From NCBI GenBank assembly GCA_017504465.1, contig JAFVRE010000054.1:1-33082 (forward strand): 33,082 nucleotides of DNA, written 5' to 3'. The translations under genes and the position numbers were made by a program. Origin of the DNA: Clostridia bacterium (GTDB taxonomy: Bacteria > Bacillota > Clostridia > Christensenellales > Borkfalkiaceae). The notes below the pieces were generated by a model. That model searched no databases. It had not been told where the DNA came from and worked only from the letters and a program-made list of their open reading frames with translations. Position 1 is the first letter of the stretch. Every line of letters starts with the position of its first letter. This document shows, in pieces, positions 1 to 7,101 of the stretch.

Positions 1-21
1 ACAGGGGCAGCCACTCGTATG

Positions 22-94
22 GGTCTATAAGTATTTTGCTTATAGACCTATATTTTTTTATTTTCACGTTAAAATCAGAGTTTTACAGTAAAAA
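22..94 (+). repeat. Intergenic repeat with terminator hairpin, copy A
   Basis: A perfect 10-bp stem (GGTCTATAAG at 22-31, CTTATAGACC at 39-48) is followed by a T-rich tract to about 60, so it should terminate rightward transcription. The downstream part (about 61-94) is also similar to the sequence after the hairpin at 3191-3266, so the repeated unit is longer than the hairpin. It lies at the window edge and any gene it serves is outside. Confidence 0.7.
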
Positions 95-97
95 TAG

Positions 98-139
98 AGA
101 CCTATAAGAGCATTTTTACGCTTTTATAGGTCTTTTTTA
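98..139 (+). terminator. Rho-independent terminator
   Basis: AGACCTATAAGAGC (98-111) pairs with GCTTTTATAGGTCT (120-133) with one mismatch and is followed by a run of T. The arms resemble the stem at 22-48, so two related terminators stand in tandem. Confidence 0.7.
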
Positions 140-168
140 GTGCAATTTTTTAGAAAAACGTCACGACA

Positions 169-184
169 GATTTTGTCCCACACA
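169..184 (+). repeat. Left direct repeat of an AT-rich islet
   Basis: GATTTTGTCCCACACA here matches GATTTAGTCCCACACA at 2268-2283 in 15 of 16 positions. The two copies bracket the AT-rich DUF4236/HEPN gene pair, as expected for the duplicated target of an inserted segment. A further TCCCACAC core occurs at 211-218. Confidence 0.5.
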
Positions 185-262
185 CTTTAAGTCAATGTAT
201 AGTAAAACTCTCCCACACCTGGATTTGAACCTTGGAAATATTGTTAAAGGTATTAAAAGGGA

Positions 263-291
263 TTGAATTTTTTGAAAATATATGTTATAAT
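263..291 (+). promoter_or_regulatory. SigA-type promoter of the DUF4236 transcript
   Basis: TTGAAT (263-268) and TATAAT (286-291) are separated by 17 bp. Transcription should begin near 298, exactly where the structured leader starts. This argues against translation starting at 263. Confidence 0.75.
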
Positions 292-297
292 AACTAT

Positions 298-430
298 GCT
301 ACACATTTTTAATAACCCAAAATTAGGGCATACTGTTGGTAAAAACGTATGCTCTCGCCTGGTTTTGGGGAAATGTGTAGCAACATTGAGAGGTGCGTTT
401 TTCGTGCGCTCTCTATGGGCGCACTTTTTT
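298..430 (+). ncRNA. Structured leader RNA with terminator/antiterminator switch
   Basis: Nested stems are seen directly: P1 11 bp (298-308 with 371-381), P2 7 bp (316-322 with 363-369), P3 8 bp with one G-U (326-333 with 347-354). Downstream, a terminator (GTGCGC 404-409 with GCGCAC 419-424, then six T) ends 15 nt before the start codon at 446. An alternative hairpin, 388-397 with 403-413, uses bases 404-409 and so excludes the terminator. CTCTC at 352-356 can pair with GAGAG at 388-392. This is attenuator architecture with a compact aptamer-like fold. I do not recognise a named riboswitch or T-box. Another reading is a type III-like toxin-antitoxin layout (RNA, terminator, protein genes), although no tandem RNA repeats are seen. 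Confidence 0.7.
404..430 (+). terminator. Leader terminator upstream of the DUF4236 gene
   Basis: GTGCGC (404-409) and GCGCAC (419-424) form a 6-bp GC-rich stem with a 9-nt loop, followed by T at 425-430. The SD and ATG follow at once, so read-through must occur for expression from the promoter at 263-291. Confidence 0.75.
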
Positions 431-445
431 ACAGAAGAGGGTTTT

Positions 446-1534
446 ATGGGTTGGCGTTATAGAAAAAGCATAAATGTAGGACTGGGCTTTAGGATAAATA
501 TCAGTAAAAGCGGTATAGGTTATAGTTGGGGTGGACCAGGCTATCGTAAAACGTGGAAGGCTGACGGTGGAACTAGGACAACATATTCTATACCAGGTAC
601 AGGGATTTCCTATGTTGAAGAAACACGTTCTCAACGGACGCAAAATGTTAAATTGCCAAGAGCGAATTCTATGGAAAGATACAATTTGGAAAATTCACAA
701 ACTTATTCGGTAGTGAATGGAAAAATTGATGCCTTATCTACACCTGAAAATAAACTATTTATCGAGAAGATTAAATCGATAAAGTTAAAGAATTTTTTTA
801 CTTGGCTAGTTGGATTGACGGTAATTTTTATTTGGTCTTGTTTCCATGAGATTATTCCTGAAAATATTTGGACTCCAATATTATTAGCACTATCTTGCTT
901 AGTTGTTGGTTTTGCAATTTTTATAAATTCACGCAGATTTCTTCTAGTAGAATATAGTATTGATAACGATATTGCGCCGATAATAGATCGGCGAAACAAT
1001 GCTTTATCGCTTTTGTGTAGTTGTAGCAAGGTTTGGAATATTGAACAATATGAGCAGGTCGCGTATTCAAGAGTGAATGCGGGAGCCGGGACAAATGTAA
1101 AGCGTGGGCGCGTTTATTTTTCTTTTGCAAAGGCGCCAGGCTACTTGAAAATAGTAAACGATATAAAAGTTTATCAATTATCGATCGGTGGAACGCGATA
1201 TATTTTTTTACCTGATAAAATACTTGTTGTTGGATTTTTTCAAGTTGGCGCATTGCGATACCACGATATTTCTGTCTCATTAGAATATACACAATTTGTC
1301 GAAACTGAAATTGCGCCGAGTGATGCTACGTTCCTATATAATACTTGGCAATACGTAAATAACAATGGAACACCAGATAGACGATTCAATAATAACAAAC
1401 AAATCCCTGTATACGCGTATGAAAAAATATTTTTAAGAAGTGCGACAGGGTTAAATCTTCATTTGATGGTTTCTTCAACGTATAAAGCAGAAAGATTTAA
1501 GGAAAACTGGGATAATATAAAAGATATATTATAA
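446..1534 (+). CDS. DUF4236 domain membrane protein
   Basis: A 362-residue protein. I chose ATG 446 because AGAAGAGGG lies just upstream and residues 1-60 (MGWRYRKS...NISKSGIG...GTRTTYSIPGTG) form a DUF4236 domain from the very start. The open frame back to 263 is the leader RNA and promoter, so it is not counted. Two hydrophobic segments follow at about residues 118-138 and 143-163. The remaining C-terminal ~200 residues are soluble, with alternating beta-like and charged stretches and no motif I know. DUF4236 has no established biochemical function. The gene is AT-rich compared with the housekeeping genes downstream and lies 10 bp ahead of the HEPN-type gene, so both are probably one transcript under the attenuated leader. 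Acquisition by transfer is an inference from composition and the flanking repeats. Confidence 0.85.
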   Translation: MGWRYRKSINVGLGFRINISKSGIGYSWGGPGYRKTWKADGGTRTTYSIPGTGISYVEETRSQRTQNVKLPRANSMERYNLENSQTYSVVNGKIDALSTPENKLFIEKIKSIKLKNFFTWLVGLTVIFIWSCFHEIIPENIWTPILLALSCLVVGFAIFINSRRFLLVEYSIDNDIAPIIDRRNNALSLLCSCSKVWNIEQYEQVAYSRVNAGAGTNVKRGRVYFSFAKAPGYLKIVNDIKVYQLSIGGTRYIFLPDKILVVGFFQVGALRYHDISVSLEYTQFVETEIAPSDATFLYNTWQYVNNNGTPDRRFNNNKQIPVYAYEKIFLRSATGLNLHLMVSSTYKAERFKENWDNIKDIL

Positions 1535-1544
1535 TGGAGTAAAA

Positions 1545-2228
1545 ATGGGTTATCCAAAAGATACTTTTAGGTTTGGGTGTATGGCAAGCCTTTATATGCA
1601 GAATGCGATTGAAAGTTTTATAGAGACAAAAGAAATTTTTCATTGGATTAAAACCAACGGAGAAGAATTTCCGCAATATACCGAAGAAAATTTGGTGAGA
1701 AAAGCAAGTGTGGTTATAGTTTTTAGCGCAATGGCAGCAGAGTCCTTTTTAAATGATTATGCAGCAGCGACGTTGGAAGATAATAATTATTACGATTGTT
1801 ATGATAGTTTGAATATTTGTAATAAGTTTCAGTTAATCGTGCAATTCATTTTACATAAGAAATTTGAGAAAGGAAATGAGCCGTACGGTTTGTTGTCAAA
1901 ACTTGTAAAAAATCGGAATGAATTAGTTCATAATAAAAGTCAAGATTTTTCAGAGATATTAGAAAATCCAAAAAAAATTCAGGACGAAAAAAAGCTTGAT
2001 TATTTAACAATCTTAAAAGCGGAAGTTGATAAGGCGACAGATGCAATAAGAGCTGTTGTAAAACTTGTAAATTATTTTGAAGAAAATGATTTAGGGACTA
2101 GTGCTTGTGAAAGAATGTTCGCGGATTATACATTGTGTTATTTTGAAAACGAGCCAGAAAGTTTGGAATTAAAAGAGTTGTTGAAGTTAGGGTTGAATGT
2201 TACTAGGCAAAAACCTTGGAAGATATAA
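1545..2228 (+). CDS. HEPN-type protein of unknown function
   Basis: A 227-residue, mainly alpha-helical protein with GGAG just upstream of ATG 1545. The segment VKNRNELVH (residues 121-129) carries an R-x4-H motif (Arg124, His129), the signature of HEPN domains, many of which are RNases in toxin-antitoxin, abortive-infection and CRISPR ancillary proteins. A helix with AMAAESFLNDYA (62-73) resembles the first HEPN helix seen in many clostridial proteins of this size. Its neighbour is the membrane protein DUF4236, 10 bp upstream. No nucleotidyltransferase partner (MNT antitoxin type) is present. The HEPN assignment comes from the motif and helical pattern only. It could be a catalytically inactive HEPN-like scaffold. 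Confidence 0.65.
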   Translation: MGYPKDTFRFGCMASLYMQNAIESFIETKEIFHWIKTNGEEFPQYTEENLVRKASVVIVFSAMAAESFLNDYAAATLEDNNYYDCYDSLNICNKFQLIVQFILHKKFEKGNEPYGLLSKLVKNRNELVHNKSQDFSEILENPKKIQDEKKLDYLTILKAEVDKATDAIRAVVKLVNYFEENDLGTSACERMFADYTLCYFENEPESLELKELLKLGLNVTRQKPWKI

Positions 2229-2267
2229 AAAAATACTTTTTGTACCACACACATACCCTAAAAACGA

Positions 2268-2283
2268 GATTTAGTCCCACACA
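2268..2283 (+). repeat. Right direct repeat of the AT-rich islet
   Basis: GATTTAGTCCCACACA matches the copy at 169-184 with one substitution. A degenerate version (TACCACACACA) precedes it at 2243. It ends just before the HAD gene, where base composition returns to that of the rest of the window. Confidence 0.5.
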
Positions 2284-2335
2284 TACAAAAAGGCAGGAAC
2301 GCTTACGCGCGACGGCGAATTTTTAAGAGGTTGAT

Positions 2336-3154
2336 ATGAAAGATTATTATGGCAAGGACGCAACGAGATTAAAGGCAAAAAAACTGTTTTTGTTCGATAT
2401 GGACGGCACGATTTATCTTGGCGATGATCTGTTTGAGGGCGTTTCTGAATTGTTGCAAAAAATTGAAAATAAAGGGGGTAGGTATGTGTTCATTACGAAT
2501 AATGCCTCTAAATCGGTGTCCGATTACGTGGCGAAATTACACCGACTTGGTTTGACAAACGTAACGGAAGAACATTTCTTTACCTCTGCGCAGGCGATGC
2601 TGATGCTTTTAAAAGAAAAGCACGCCGATGATTTGATTTATTTGCAAGGCACGAAATCGCTTGTTGAGGAATATAAAGCAGGCGGCTTACATATTACGAC
2701 GGAATATACGGATAAAGCAGGCGCGATCGTCGTGGCATTTGATCCCGAATTTACAGGCGAAAAGGTATATAAGACCTCAAAAATGCTGACCTTACACAAT
2801 TTGCCTTATTATGCAACCAACCCCGATTGGGTGTGCCCCGTGGAATTCGGCTATATTCCCGATTGCGGTTCAATGTGTCAAAGTTATGAACGCGCGACAG
2901 GCAAGAAACCGATTTTCATAGGGAAACCGCAACCGACGATGATTTTTGAAGTGATGAAAAAATTTGGTGCGAAACCCGAAGAAACGGTGGTCGTCGGGGA
3001 TAGATGTTATACGGATATTGCGTCGGGAAATAACGCAGGCGTGGACACCGTTTGTGTGTTGAGTGGCGAAGTAACCTTGGCAGAAGTGAATGCTGCGCAA
3101 GGGGTTGAAAAACCTACCTTTTTGCTCAATCATGTGAAAGAATTATTGCTGTAA
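2336..3154 (+). CDS. HAD-IIA family phosphatase (NagD/phosphoglycolate phosphatase-like)
   Basis: A 272-residue cytosolic HAD hydrolase, the usual length of the IIA subfamily. Motif I is LFLFDMDGTIYLGDD, with nucleophile Asp21 and acid/base Asp23. Motif II is the Thr of VFITNNAS. The C2 cap lies between about residues 90 and 190. The Lys of FIGKPQP and the GDRCYTDIASG acidic motif form motifs III and IV. Relatives dephosphorylate small sugar phosphates or nucleotides, but the substrate cannot be read from sequence. AGAGG precedes ATG 2336. The gene stands alone, with a terminator downstream at 3191. Confidence 0.93.
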   Translation: MKDYYGKDATRLKAKKLFLFDMDGTIYLGDDLFEGVSELLQKIENKGGRYVFITNNASKSVSDYVAKLHRLGLTNVTEEHFFTSAQAMLMLLKEKHADDLIYLQGTKSLVEEYKAGGLHITTEYTDKAGAIVVAFDPEFTGEKVYKTSKMLTLHNLPYYATNPDWVCPVEFGYIPDCGSMCQSYERATGKKPIFIGKPQPTMIFEVMKKFGAKPEETVVVGDRCYTDIASGNNAGVDTVCVLSGEVTLAEVNAAQGVEKPTFLLNHVKELLL

Positions 3155-3190
3155 TGTAGGGTAGCTAAACATTGAAAGATTAGCAATACA

Positions 3191-3266
3191 GGTCTATAAG
3201 CAAAACACTTATAGGCTTGTATTTTTTTCTATTTTAACGCAAAATCAGCCCTTTATAGCAAAAAAA
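3191..3266 (+). terminator. Terminator of the HAD gene; intergenic repeat copy B
   Basis: GGTCTATAAG (3191-3200) pairs with CTTATAGGCT (3208-3217) using G-U wobble and is followed by a T-rich tract. The hairpin and about 35 bp after it are related to 22-94, showing a dispersed repeat. Confidence 0.7.
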
Positions 3267-3293
3267 TCCCCCTTGGTAAAGACCAAGAGGGAT
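3259..3293 (-). terminator. Terminator of the YwaF-like gene
   Basis: A stem of about 11 bp with one mismatch (3266-3277 with 3282-3293) is followed on the minus strand by seven U (3259-3265). It ends transcription of the gene at 3313-4113. Confidence 0.85.
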
Positions 3294-3312
3294 TAAATAT
3301 AGCTGATATTGA

Positions 3313-4113
3313 TTAAGGATTATCGGGATTTTTTGCGGAAAGTTCTTTTTTCTTCTTCGCTTCACGAATAATTTGAGGAAGTGAAACAAGCGTAAAAAGA
3401 ACCGCCAAAATAGCCATATATAAAGCAAGTCTTATCCAAATATTTTCGGGGAGTATATTCGCAATAGAATCGCCCGTTGTGCCTGAAGCAAGGTACATAA
3501 AGTTGGCGCCGGGGACATTTAAATTGGCAATAATTGCAAGGACAGCCATACACCCAAGAAGAGCTAAAGGCTTATATACTTTGCGCCAGTTAGGTCTAAA
3601 TCCGTGAACAAAAGTAATATATAATACACAGTAGATAGGGAGCAGGTGTTCAATCCAGAACTGATAATATCTCCAATAGGTTGGTCCGGTACTGGAAAGC
3701 ACCGCGGGAGTGAACAACGGAATAATGCCTAAAGTCAAACATATGTAAAAGGTTATGTCGTAAAGATGTTTGCTCTTTTTCATTATCATAAAAGCAACCA
3801 AAAACGCCGACCATTGACATACTTCAAGAGGGAGCTTAGTTAAAAGCTGTTTGCCGTTATTACCGTTGCCAACGTACATCAAACGCCACCAGTACGCGCA
3901 TTCGTTAATAACAAGTATAGCGCCAAAAATAAACCGCAACGTCTCTTCGCCTTTCCAGTTTGCAAGCACTTTACGGTAACGGTAAGTCGCGTAAAGCGCT
4001 ATGCACAATACAATAATGGGCGCAAAATGAGCAAAAGAAAACTCGTGGAAATCTTTAGTTAAAGAGAATCCAAAGAAGCCTTCATGGCTAAATTCGTAAA
4101 TAAAATCATTCAT
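3313..4113 (-). CDS. YwaF/TIGR02206-type integral membrane protein
   Basis: A multi-pass membrane protein of 266 residues with six or seven hydrophobic helices. The start is set at 4113 (MNDFIYEF) because AAGGA lies about 9 nt upstream; the ATG at 4122 would overlap that SD. Recognisable family segments are FSFAHF near the N-terminus, LPLEVCQWSAFLVAFMI, YYQFWIEHLLPIYCVLYI and NFMYLASGTTG. These match the YwaF-like family, related to eukaryotic TMEM164. Its bacterial function is not established to my knowledge. It has a clear promoter at 4148-4176 and its own terminator, so it is monocistronic. The C-terminus is a short charged tail (REAKKKKEL). Confidence 0.8.
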   Translation of the reverse strand: MNDFIYEFSHEGFFGFSLTKDFHEFSFAHFAPIIVLCIALYATYRYRKVLANWKGEETLRFIFGAILVINECAYWWRLMYVGNGNNGKQLLTKLPLEVCQWSAFLVAFMIMKKSKHLYDITFYICLTLGIIPLFTPAVLSSTGPTYWRYYQFWIEHLLPIYCVLYITFVHGFRPNWRKVYKPLALLGCMAVLAIIANLNVPGANFMYLASGTTGDSIANILPENIWIRLALYMAILAVLFTLVSLPQIIREAKKKKELSAKNPDNP

Positions 4114-4147
4114 TAGCGTCATTCCTTTTTTTGTTTTTGTTAACTTA

Positions 4148-4176
4148 ATTGTACAATATTAAAGGAATGAAGTCAA
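4148..4176 (-). promoter_or_regulatory. SigA-type promoter of the YwaF-like gene
   Basis: On the minus strand TTGACT (4176-4171) and TACAAT (4153-4148) are 17 bp apart, about 35 bp upstream of the chosen start. Apart from this, 4177-4334 shows nothing I can support. Confidence 0.8.
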
Positions 4177-4334
4177 GAAAAATCCGCAGTTTACAACAAA
4201 TTAAGCAAAAAATTTACACGGAACGCAATAGCGCTCGCTTTTATATAAGCATTGAGTTGAGAATAAACAGGTATAAATTTAAAAAGAAAACCTCTTTCAA
4301 CGCGTACATGGGTGCGTTATTTGTATTGTTAAGA

Positions 4335-4535
4335 TCAATCGACCAAACCAAGCAAAAAGTCGGTCGTTTCTCCGAAAAAGCCTGCAAGAGCTATAATTGC
4401 GCTTGCGGTGGGTTCGGTTTTGCCTAATTCCCATTTTGCGATAGCCGATTGGCTAAAACCTGTCTTTTCCGCAAGTTGCATTTGACTCAAATTGTTTGTT
4501 TTTCGCAGCTCTTTTAATCTATTTTCAAATTTCAT
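4335..4535 (-). CDS. XRE-family HTH repressor, leaderless-type start
   Basis: A 66-residue protein that is nearly all one helix-turn-helix domain (RLKELRKTNNLSQMQLAEKT, then GFSQSAIAKWELGKTEP), of the Cro/C1 type. I place the start at ATG 4535 rather than the in-frame ATG at 4550. TATAAT at 4547-4542 lies six bases before ATG 4535, so transcription should begin at or next to the start codon, and no SD is present. It is divergent from the membrane protein at 4679, and the space between contains inverted and repeated AAGTCTT motifs that suit its operators. It probably represses itself and the membrane gene. Confidence 0.85.
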   Translation of the reverse strand: MKFENRLKELRKTNNLSQMQLAEKTGFSQSAIAKWELGKTEPTASAIIALAGFFGETTDFLLGLVD

Positions 4536-4541
4536 AATAAT

Positions 4542-4617
4542 ATTATACATAAAACAAGTCTTAAAGTACTTGACAAGTTTTACAAGACTTGCGGGGATAA
4601 AAATTGATTAAAGTCTT
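4542..4617 (-). promoter_or_regulatory. XRE promoter and operator-like repeat cluster
   Basis: TATAAT (minus, 4547-4542) is the -10 of the XRE gene; no good -35 is seen. Between the divergent genes lie AAGTCTT (4556-4562), an 11-bp perfect palindrome ACTTGACAAGT (4568-4578), AAGACTT (4584-4590) and AAGTCTT (4611-4617), the last overlapping the -35 of the rightward promoter. Spacing of 27-28 bp between the AAGTCTT-type copies suggests cooperative repressor binding. Confidence 0.55.
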
Positions 4618-4644
4618 GACAATAGCGTGAAAAGGTGTTAAAAT
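4616..4644 (+). promoter_or_regulatory. SigA-type promoter of the small membrane protein
   Basis: TTGACA (4616-4621) and TAAAAT (4639-4644) are 17 bp apart. An AAGTCTT motif overlaps the -35, so a bound XRE repressor would block it. Confidence 0.8.
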
Positions 4645-4678
4645 AAAAGCGAAAATATTTATAGAAGGAGAAAATACT

Positions 4679-5161
4679 ATGATAGAAACTATGCAGCATC
4701 CTATTTATGGCGAAATCGCTTACAACGAAAGTTTTTGGACGGGCAAAAAAAGCTTGACGTTCAACGGCGTTGAAGCGCAAAAGATCGACAAGAAAACGTT
4801 TAAAATTGGCGAAAAGCTCGTGGACGTCAAAGGTAATTTTACCTTGGGCGTAAAGCTTTTGATAGACGGAGAAACGATCGAAGTATCCCCGGCACCGAAG
4901 TGGTATGAAACGGTGCTTGCGATTTTACCTATCGTATTTGCGCTTACGTGGGGAAATAGCGTAGCGCTTTGTCAAATCTTCCCTATTATGGGCGGTGCAA
5001 TCGGCGGAGCTTTAGGCGCATTATTCTCAATGCTTTCCTTGTCGTTTATGAAAAAAGAGAAGAGGGTTGCCGTTAAAGTCATCATTGGGCTTGCGATGTT
5101 CGCGGTAAGCGTTTTAGCTGGCAATAGAATAGCAGTCGCTTTTATACTGGCGCTGAGCTAA
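4679..5161 (+). CDS. Small membrane protein of unknown function
   Basis: 160 residues with a strong SD (GAAGGAG, 4664-4670). Residues 1-75 form a hydrophilic, beta-rich domain (FWTGKKSLTFNGVEAQKIDKK). Residues 76-160 hold three or four hydrophobic segments, including a glycine-rich one (GGAIGGALGALF), with a KKEKR loop. I do not recognise the family. It is divergent from a repressor across shared operator-like sites, so it is probably the regulated target. A response to envelope stress or to a small ligand is possible but speculative. Confidence 0.75.
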   Translation: MIETMQHPIYGEIAYNESFWTGKKSLTFNGVEAQKIDKKTFKIGEKLVDVKGNFTLGVKLLIDGETIEVSPAPKWYETVLAILPIVFALTWGNSVALCQIFPIMGGAIGGALGALFSMLSLSFMKKEKRVAVKVIIGLAMFAVSVLAGNRIAVAFILALS

Positions 5162-5270
5162 GTATGATGAATACGTAGTGTGAACGATTGTTTTGAACGT
5201 ATAATTAAACAGCGCGAATGAACAATTTTAGTTTTTTTGGAATTTTCCTATATAAGATAACATATAAACA

Positions 5271-5297
5271 AAGGGGAGAGCTTGGCGCTCTCCCCTT
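5271..5297 (+). other. Perfect 11-bp hairpin in the dipeptidase leader
   Basis: AAGGGGAGAGC (5271-5281) pairs fully with GCTCTCCCCTT (5287-5297) around a 5-nt loop. No T-tract follows on the plus strand and only a weak one on the minus strand, so it is not a typical terminator. It lies 12 nt upstream of the AAAGGA SD of the next gene. Confidence 0.6.
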
Positions 5298-5321
5298 AAA
5301 ACTACCTTAAAGGAAAATGAT

Positions 5322-6311
5322 ATGATTAAAATATTCGATTTGCATTGTGATACAATCTGGCGAATAGAACAAGCGCGCGCCAACCGCAAGAAGATAAGTT
5401 TGCAAAAATCCGATTTGCAGGTGGATGAAGAAAAGCTTTCGTCTGGCGGATATTTTGCGCAGTGTTTTGCCGTGTTTATCCCAAATCGGTATAAAAACCC
5501 TTATGAGAAATGTCTGCGCGCAATAGATTTATATCATCAGGAGCTCAAAAAGTGCAAGTTGCTTGCGCCCGTTTACGAGTATGCGGATTTTCAAAAGAAC
5601 GCGGACATGGGTAGGGTGTCCGCTCTTTTAACCATGGAAGACGGCTGTCCGATTGACGAGGATTTTTCAAAGCTTGATAGGCTCTATCGTTTGGGAGTGA
5701 GAATGATTTGCCTTACCCACAATTACGTGAATAGGATCGGAAACCCAAACTACGGTAAATACCGCCTTGACGGCCGTCCCGATCAAAGAGAGCCAAACGT
5801 GAAAACGGGCTTGACGGAGTTTGGGAAGGAGCTTATAAAAAGAATGAATAAAACGGGGATAACGGTGGACCTTTCGCATCTTTCGGACAAAGGCTTTTAC
5901 GAGGCTTTAAAGTGCAGTGAAAAGCCGATAATGCTTTCTCATTCTAACGCGCGTGCGGTGTGCGGACACGTTCGAAATGCGACGGACGATATGTTAAAAG
6001 CGCTCGCCAAAAACGGCGGTGTAATCGGCATAAATTACGCCAAAGCATTTTTAAATGACGACGATAAAAAGGGCGCGCAAACGATTGCACGCGCGTTAGA
6101 GCATATCCTATATATAAAAAATAAAATTGGCGCGGAACATATCGCGCTTGGAAGCGATTTCGACGGAATAGACGCCGATATAGAGATTTGTGACGCGTCG
6201 AAAACCAAGCTTTTATTCCCTGCGCTTGAAAAGGCGGGTTTGACGTCGGACGAAATAGATAAAATCGCTTACAAAAACGCGCTCAGAGTATTTCAGGAAA
6301 GCTGGAAATAA
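5322..6311 (+). CDS. Membrane dipeptidase-like peptidase, family M19
   Basis: 329 residues, typical of family M19 (renal dipeptidase type), which hydrolyses Xaa-Xaa dipeptides at a binuclear zinc centre. FDLHCDT near the N-terminus supplies the His8/Asp10 metal ligands. LLTMEDGCPID supplies the bridging Glu. VDLSHLSD and IMLSHSNARAVCGHVRN carry the two conserved His positions, and IALGSDFDGID the C-terminal Asp. No signal peptide is visible, so the enzyme is probably cytosolic, unlike the eukaryotic membrane-anchored forms. AAAGGA lies upstream of ATG 5322. The hairpin at 6321-6348 marks its end. Confidence 0.93.
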   Translation: MIKIFDLHCDTIWRIEQARANRKKISLQKSDLQVDEEKLSSGGYFAQCFAVFIPNRYKNPYEKCLRAIDLYHQELKKCKLLAPVYEYADFQKNADMGRVSALLTMEDGCPIDEDFSKLDRLYRLGVRMICLTHNYVNRIGNPNYGKYRLDGRPDQREPNVKTGLTEFGKELIKRMNKTGITVDLSHLSDKGFYEALKCSEKPIMLSHSNARAVCGHVRNATDDMLKALAKNGGVIGINYAKAFLNDDDKKGAQTIARALEHILYIKNKIGAEHIALGSDFDGIDADIEICDASKTKLLFPALEKAGLTSDEIDKIAYKNALRVFQESWK

Positions 6312-6313
6312 AC

Positions 6314-6348
6314 GAAAAAAACTGCCCCGAAAAGAAATTCGGGGCAGT
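6314..6348 (-). terminator. Terminator between convergent dipeptidase and plsY
   Basis: A perfect 11-bp stem (6321-6331 with 6338-6348) is followed on the minus strand by seven U (6320-6314). It ends plsY and may also slow rightward transcripts, although the plus side lacks a good T-tract. Confidence 0.9.
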
Positions 6349-6384
6349 CGTATTGTAAATTAATTAAAAGATAACAAACAGCAA

Positions 6385-7041
6385 TTAATCTTCCTTGTTT
6401 TCGTCGTCGGGCGTCGCGCTTTCATCCTTTTTATCCTTATTTTTATTCTTACCGAGAAAAGCGGCGAGAAATTTTGATTCCGTTCCGTTTTTAATGCGCG
6501 CGATATTTTCTTTTTGGTAGTAGGCAACAAACGCCGTTGCAATTAACACAATTAGCCCTGCCTGCCATTCTCCGAAACAGAATAAAGCCAAGGGGAAAAA
6601 TATAATCGTGGCGAAAATTAAGGCAGAGATATAATCGGTGATAAGTAAGGCTAACAAACAGAGCGGAGTTACGATCAGCGCAACCCACCAGTTGAGAGCA
6701 AAGCCCATACCGATATACGCGGCGTGGCCTTTTCCACCTTTGAATTTTAGATAGAAGGGATAAATGTGACCGAGCACGGCGCAAACGCCTGCAACGTGTT
6801 GGCTGTACGCGTAATCAGGGAAGAGCCAAGCCGTGAGTAAAACGGCGATAGCCGCTTTTCCCGCGTCGTGTAAGAATACCAAAACGCTCCATTTCCAGCC
6901 AAGCTCCGTCCACGCGTTACACGTGCCGAGATTTCCCGAACCGCGTTTTTTTAAGTCGATATTTTTGAGTTTGGAAAGATAGAACGCCATATTAGACGAG
7001 CCAAGTAGATATCCAACGAAAACCGCAAATAAATATCCCAT
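6385..7041 (-). CDS. plsY: Glycerol-3-phosphate acyltransferase PlsY
   Basis: A 218-residue membrane enzyme that acylates glycerol-3-phosphate from acyl-phosphate, the first step of phospholipid synthesis. Family motifs are in order: GYLLGSSNMAFYLSK, KKRGSGNLGTCN (active-site loop), the D-x3-K of HDAGKAAIA, and GHIYPFYLKFKGGKG. Five hydrophobic segments are visible. About 35 C-terminal residues form a hydrophilic tail rich in Lys, Asp and Glu (KNKNKDKKDES) beyond the usual core. AGAGGG precedes the ATG. A promoter (7073-7101) and terminator make it monocistronic. Confidence 0.95.
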   Translation of the reverse strand: MGYLFAVFVGYLLGSSNMAFYLSKLKNIDLKKRGSGNLGTCNAWTELGWKWSVLVFLHDAGKAAIAVLLTAWLFPDYAYSQHVAGVCAVLGHIYPFYLKFKGGKGHAAYIGMGFALNWWVALIVTPLCLLALLITDYISALIFATIIFFPLALFCFGEWQAGLIVLIATAFVAYYQKENIARIKNGTESKFLAAFLGKNKNKDKKDESATPDDENKED

Positions 7042-7072
7042 AATTTCCCTCTTTGTTCATAAAGTTAACTAT

Positions 7073-7101
7073 ATTATAACATGGAAAAAAGAAAAATACA
7101 A
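7073..7101 (-). promoter_or_regulatory. plsY promoter
   Basis: Minus-strand TTGTAT (7101-7096) and TATAAT (7078-7073) have a 17-bp spacer, 32 bp before the ATG. Confidence 0.75.

Noticed and set aside
205..240. tRNA-like T-arm (minus strand GGTTCAAATCC) suggesting a tRNA gene or att fragment
   Set aside because: The surrounding stem pairs poorly, and no anticodon arm, D arm or acceptor stem is found. At most it is a decayed fragment, so it is not listed as a feature.
263..445. N-terminal extension of the DUF4236 protein from ATG 263
   Set aside because: The ATG overlaps the -35 of the promoter, the region is taken up by RNA stems and a terminator, and the protein domain begins at ATG 446 with its own SD.
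4149..4427. Plus-strand open frame of 92 codons across the YwaF promoter
   Set aside because: It overlaps the minus-strand promoter and the 3' end of the xre gene, has low-complexity Lys/Arg content and lacks an SD.
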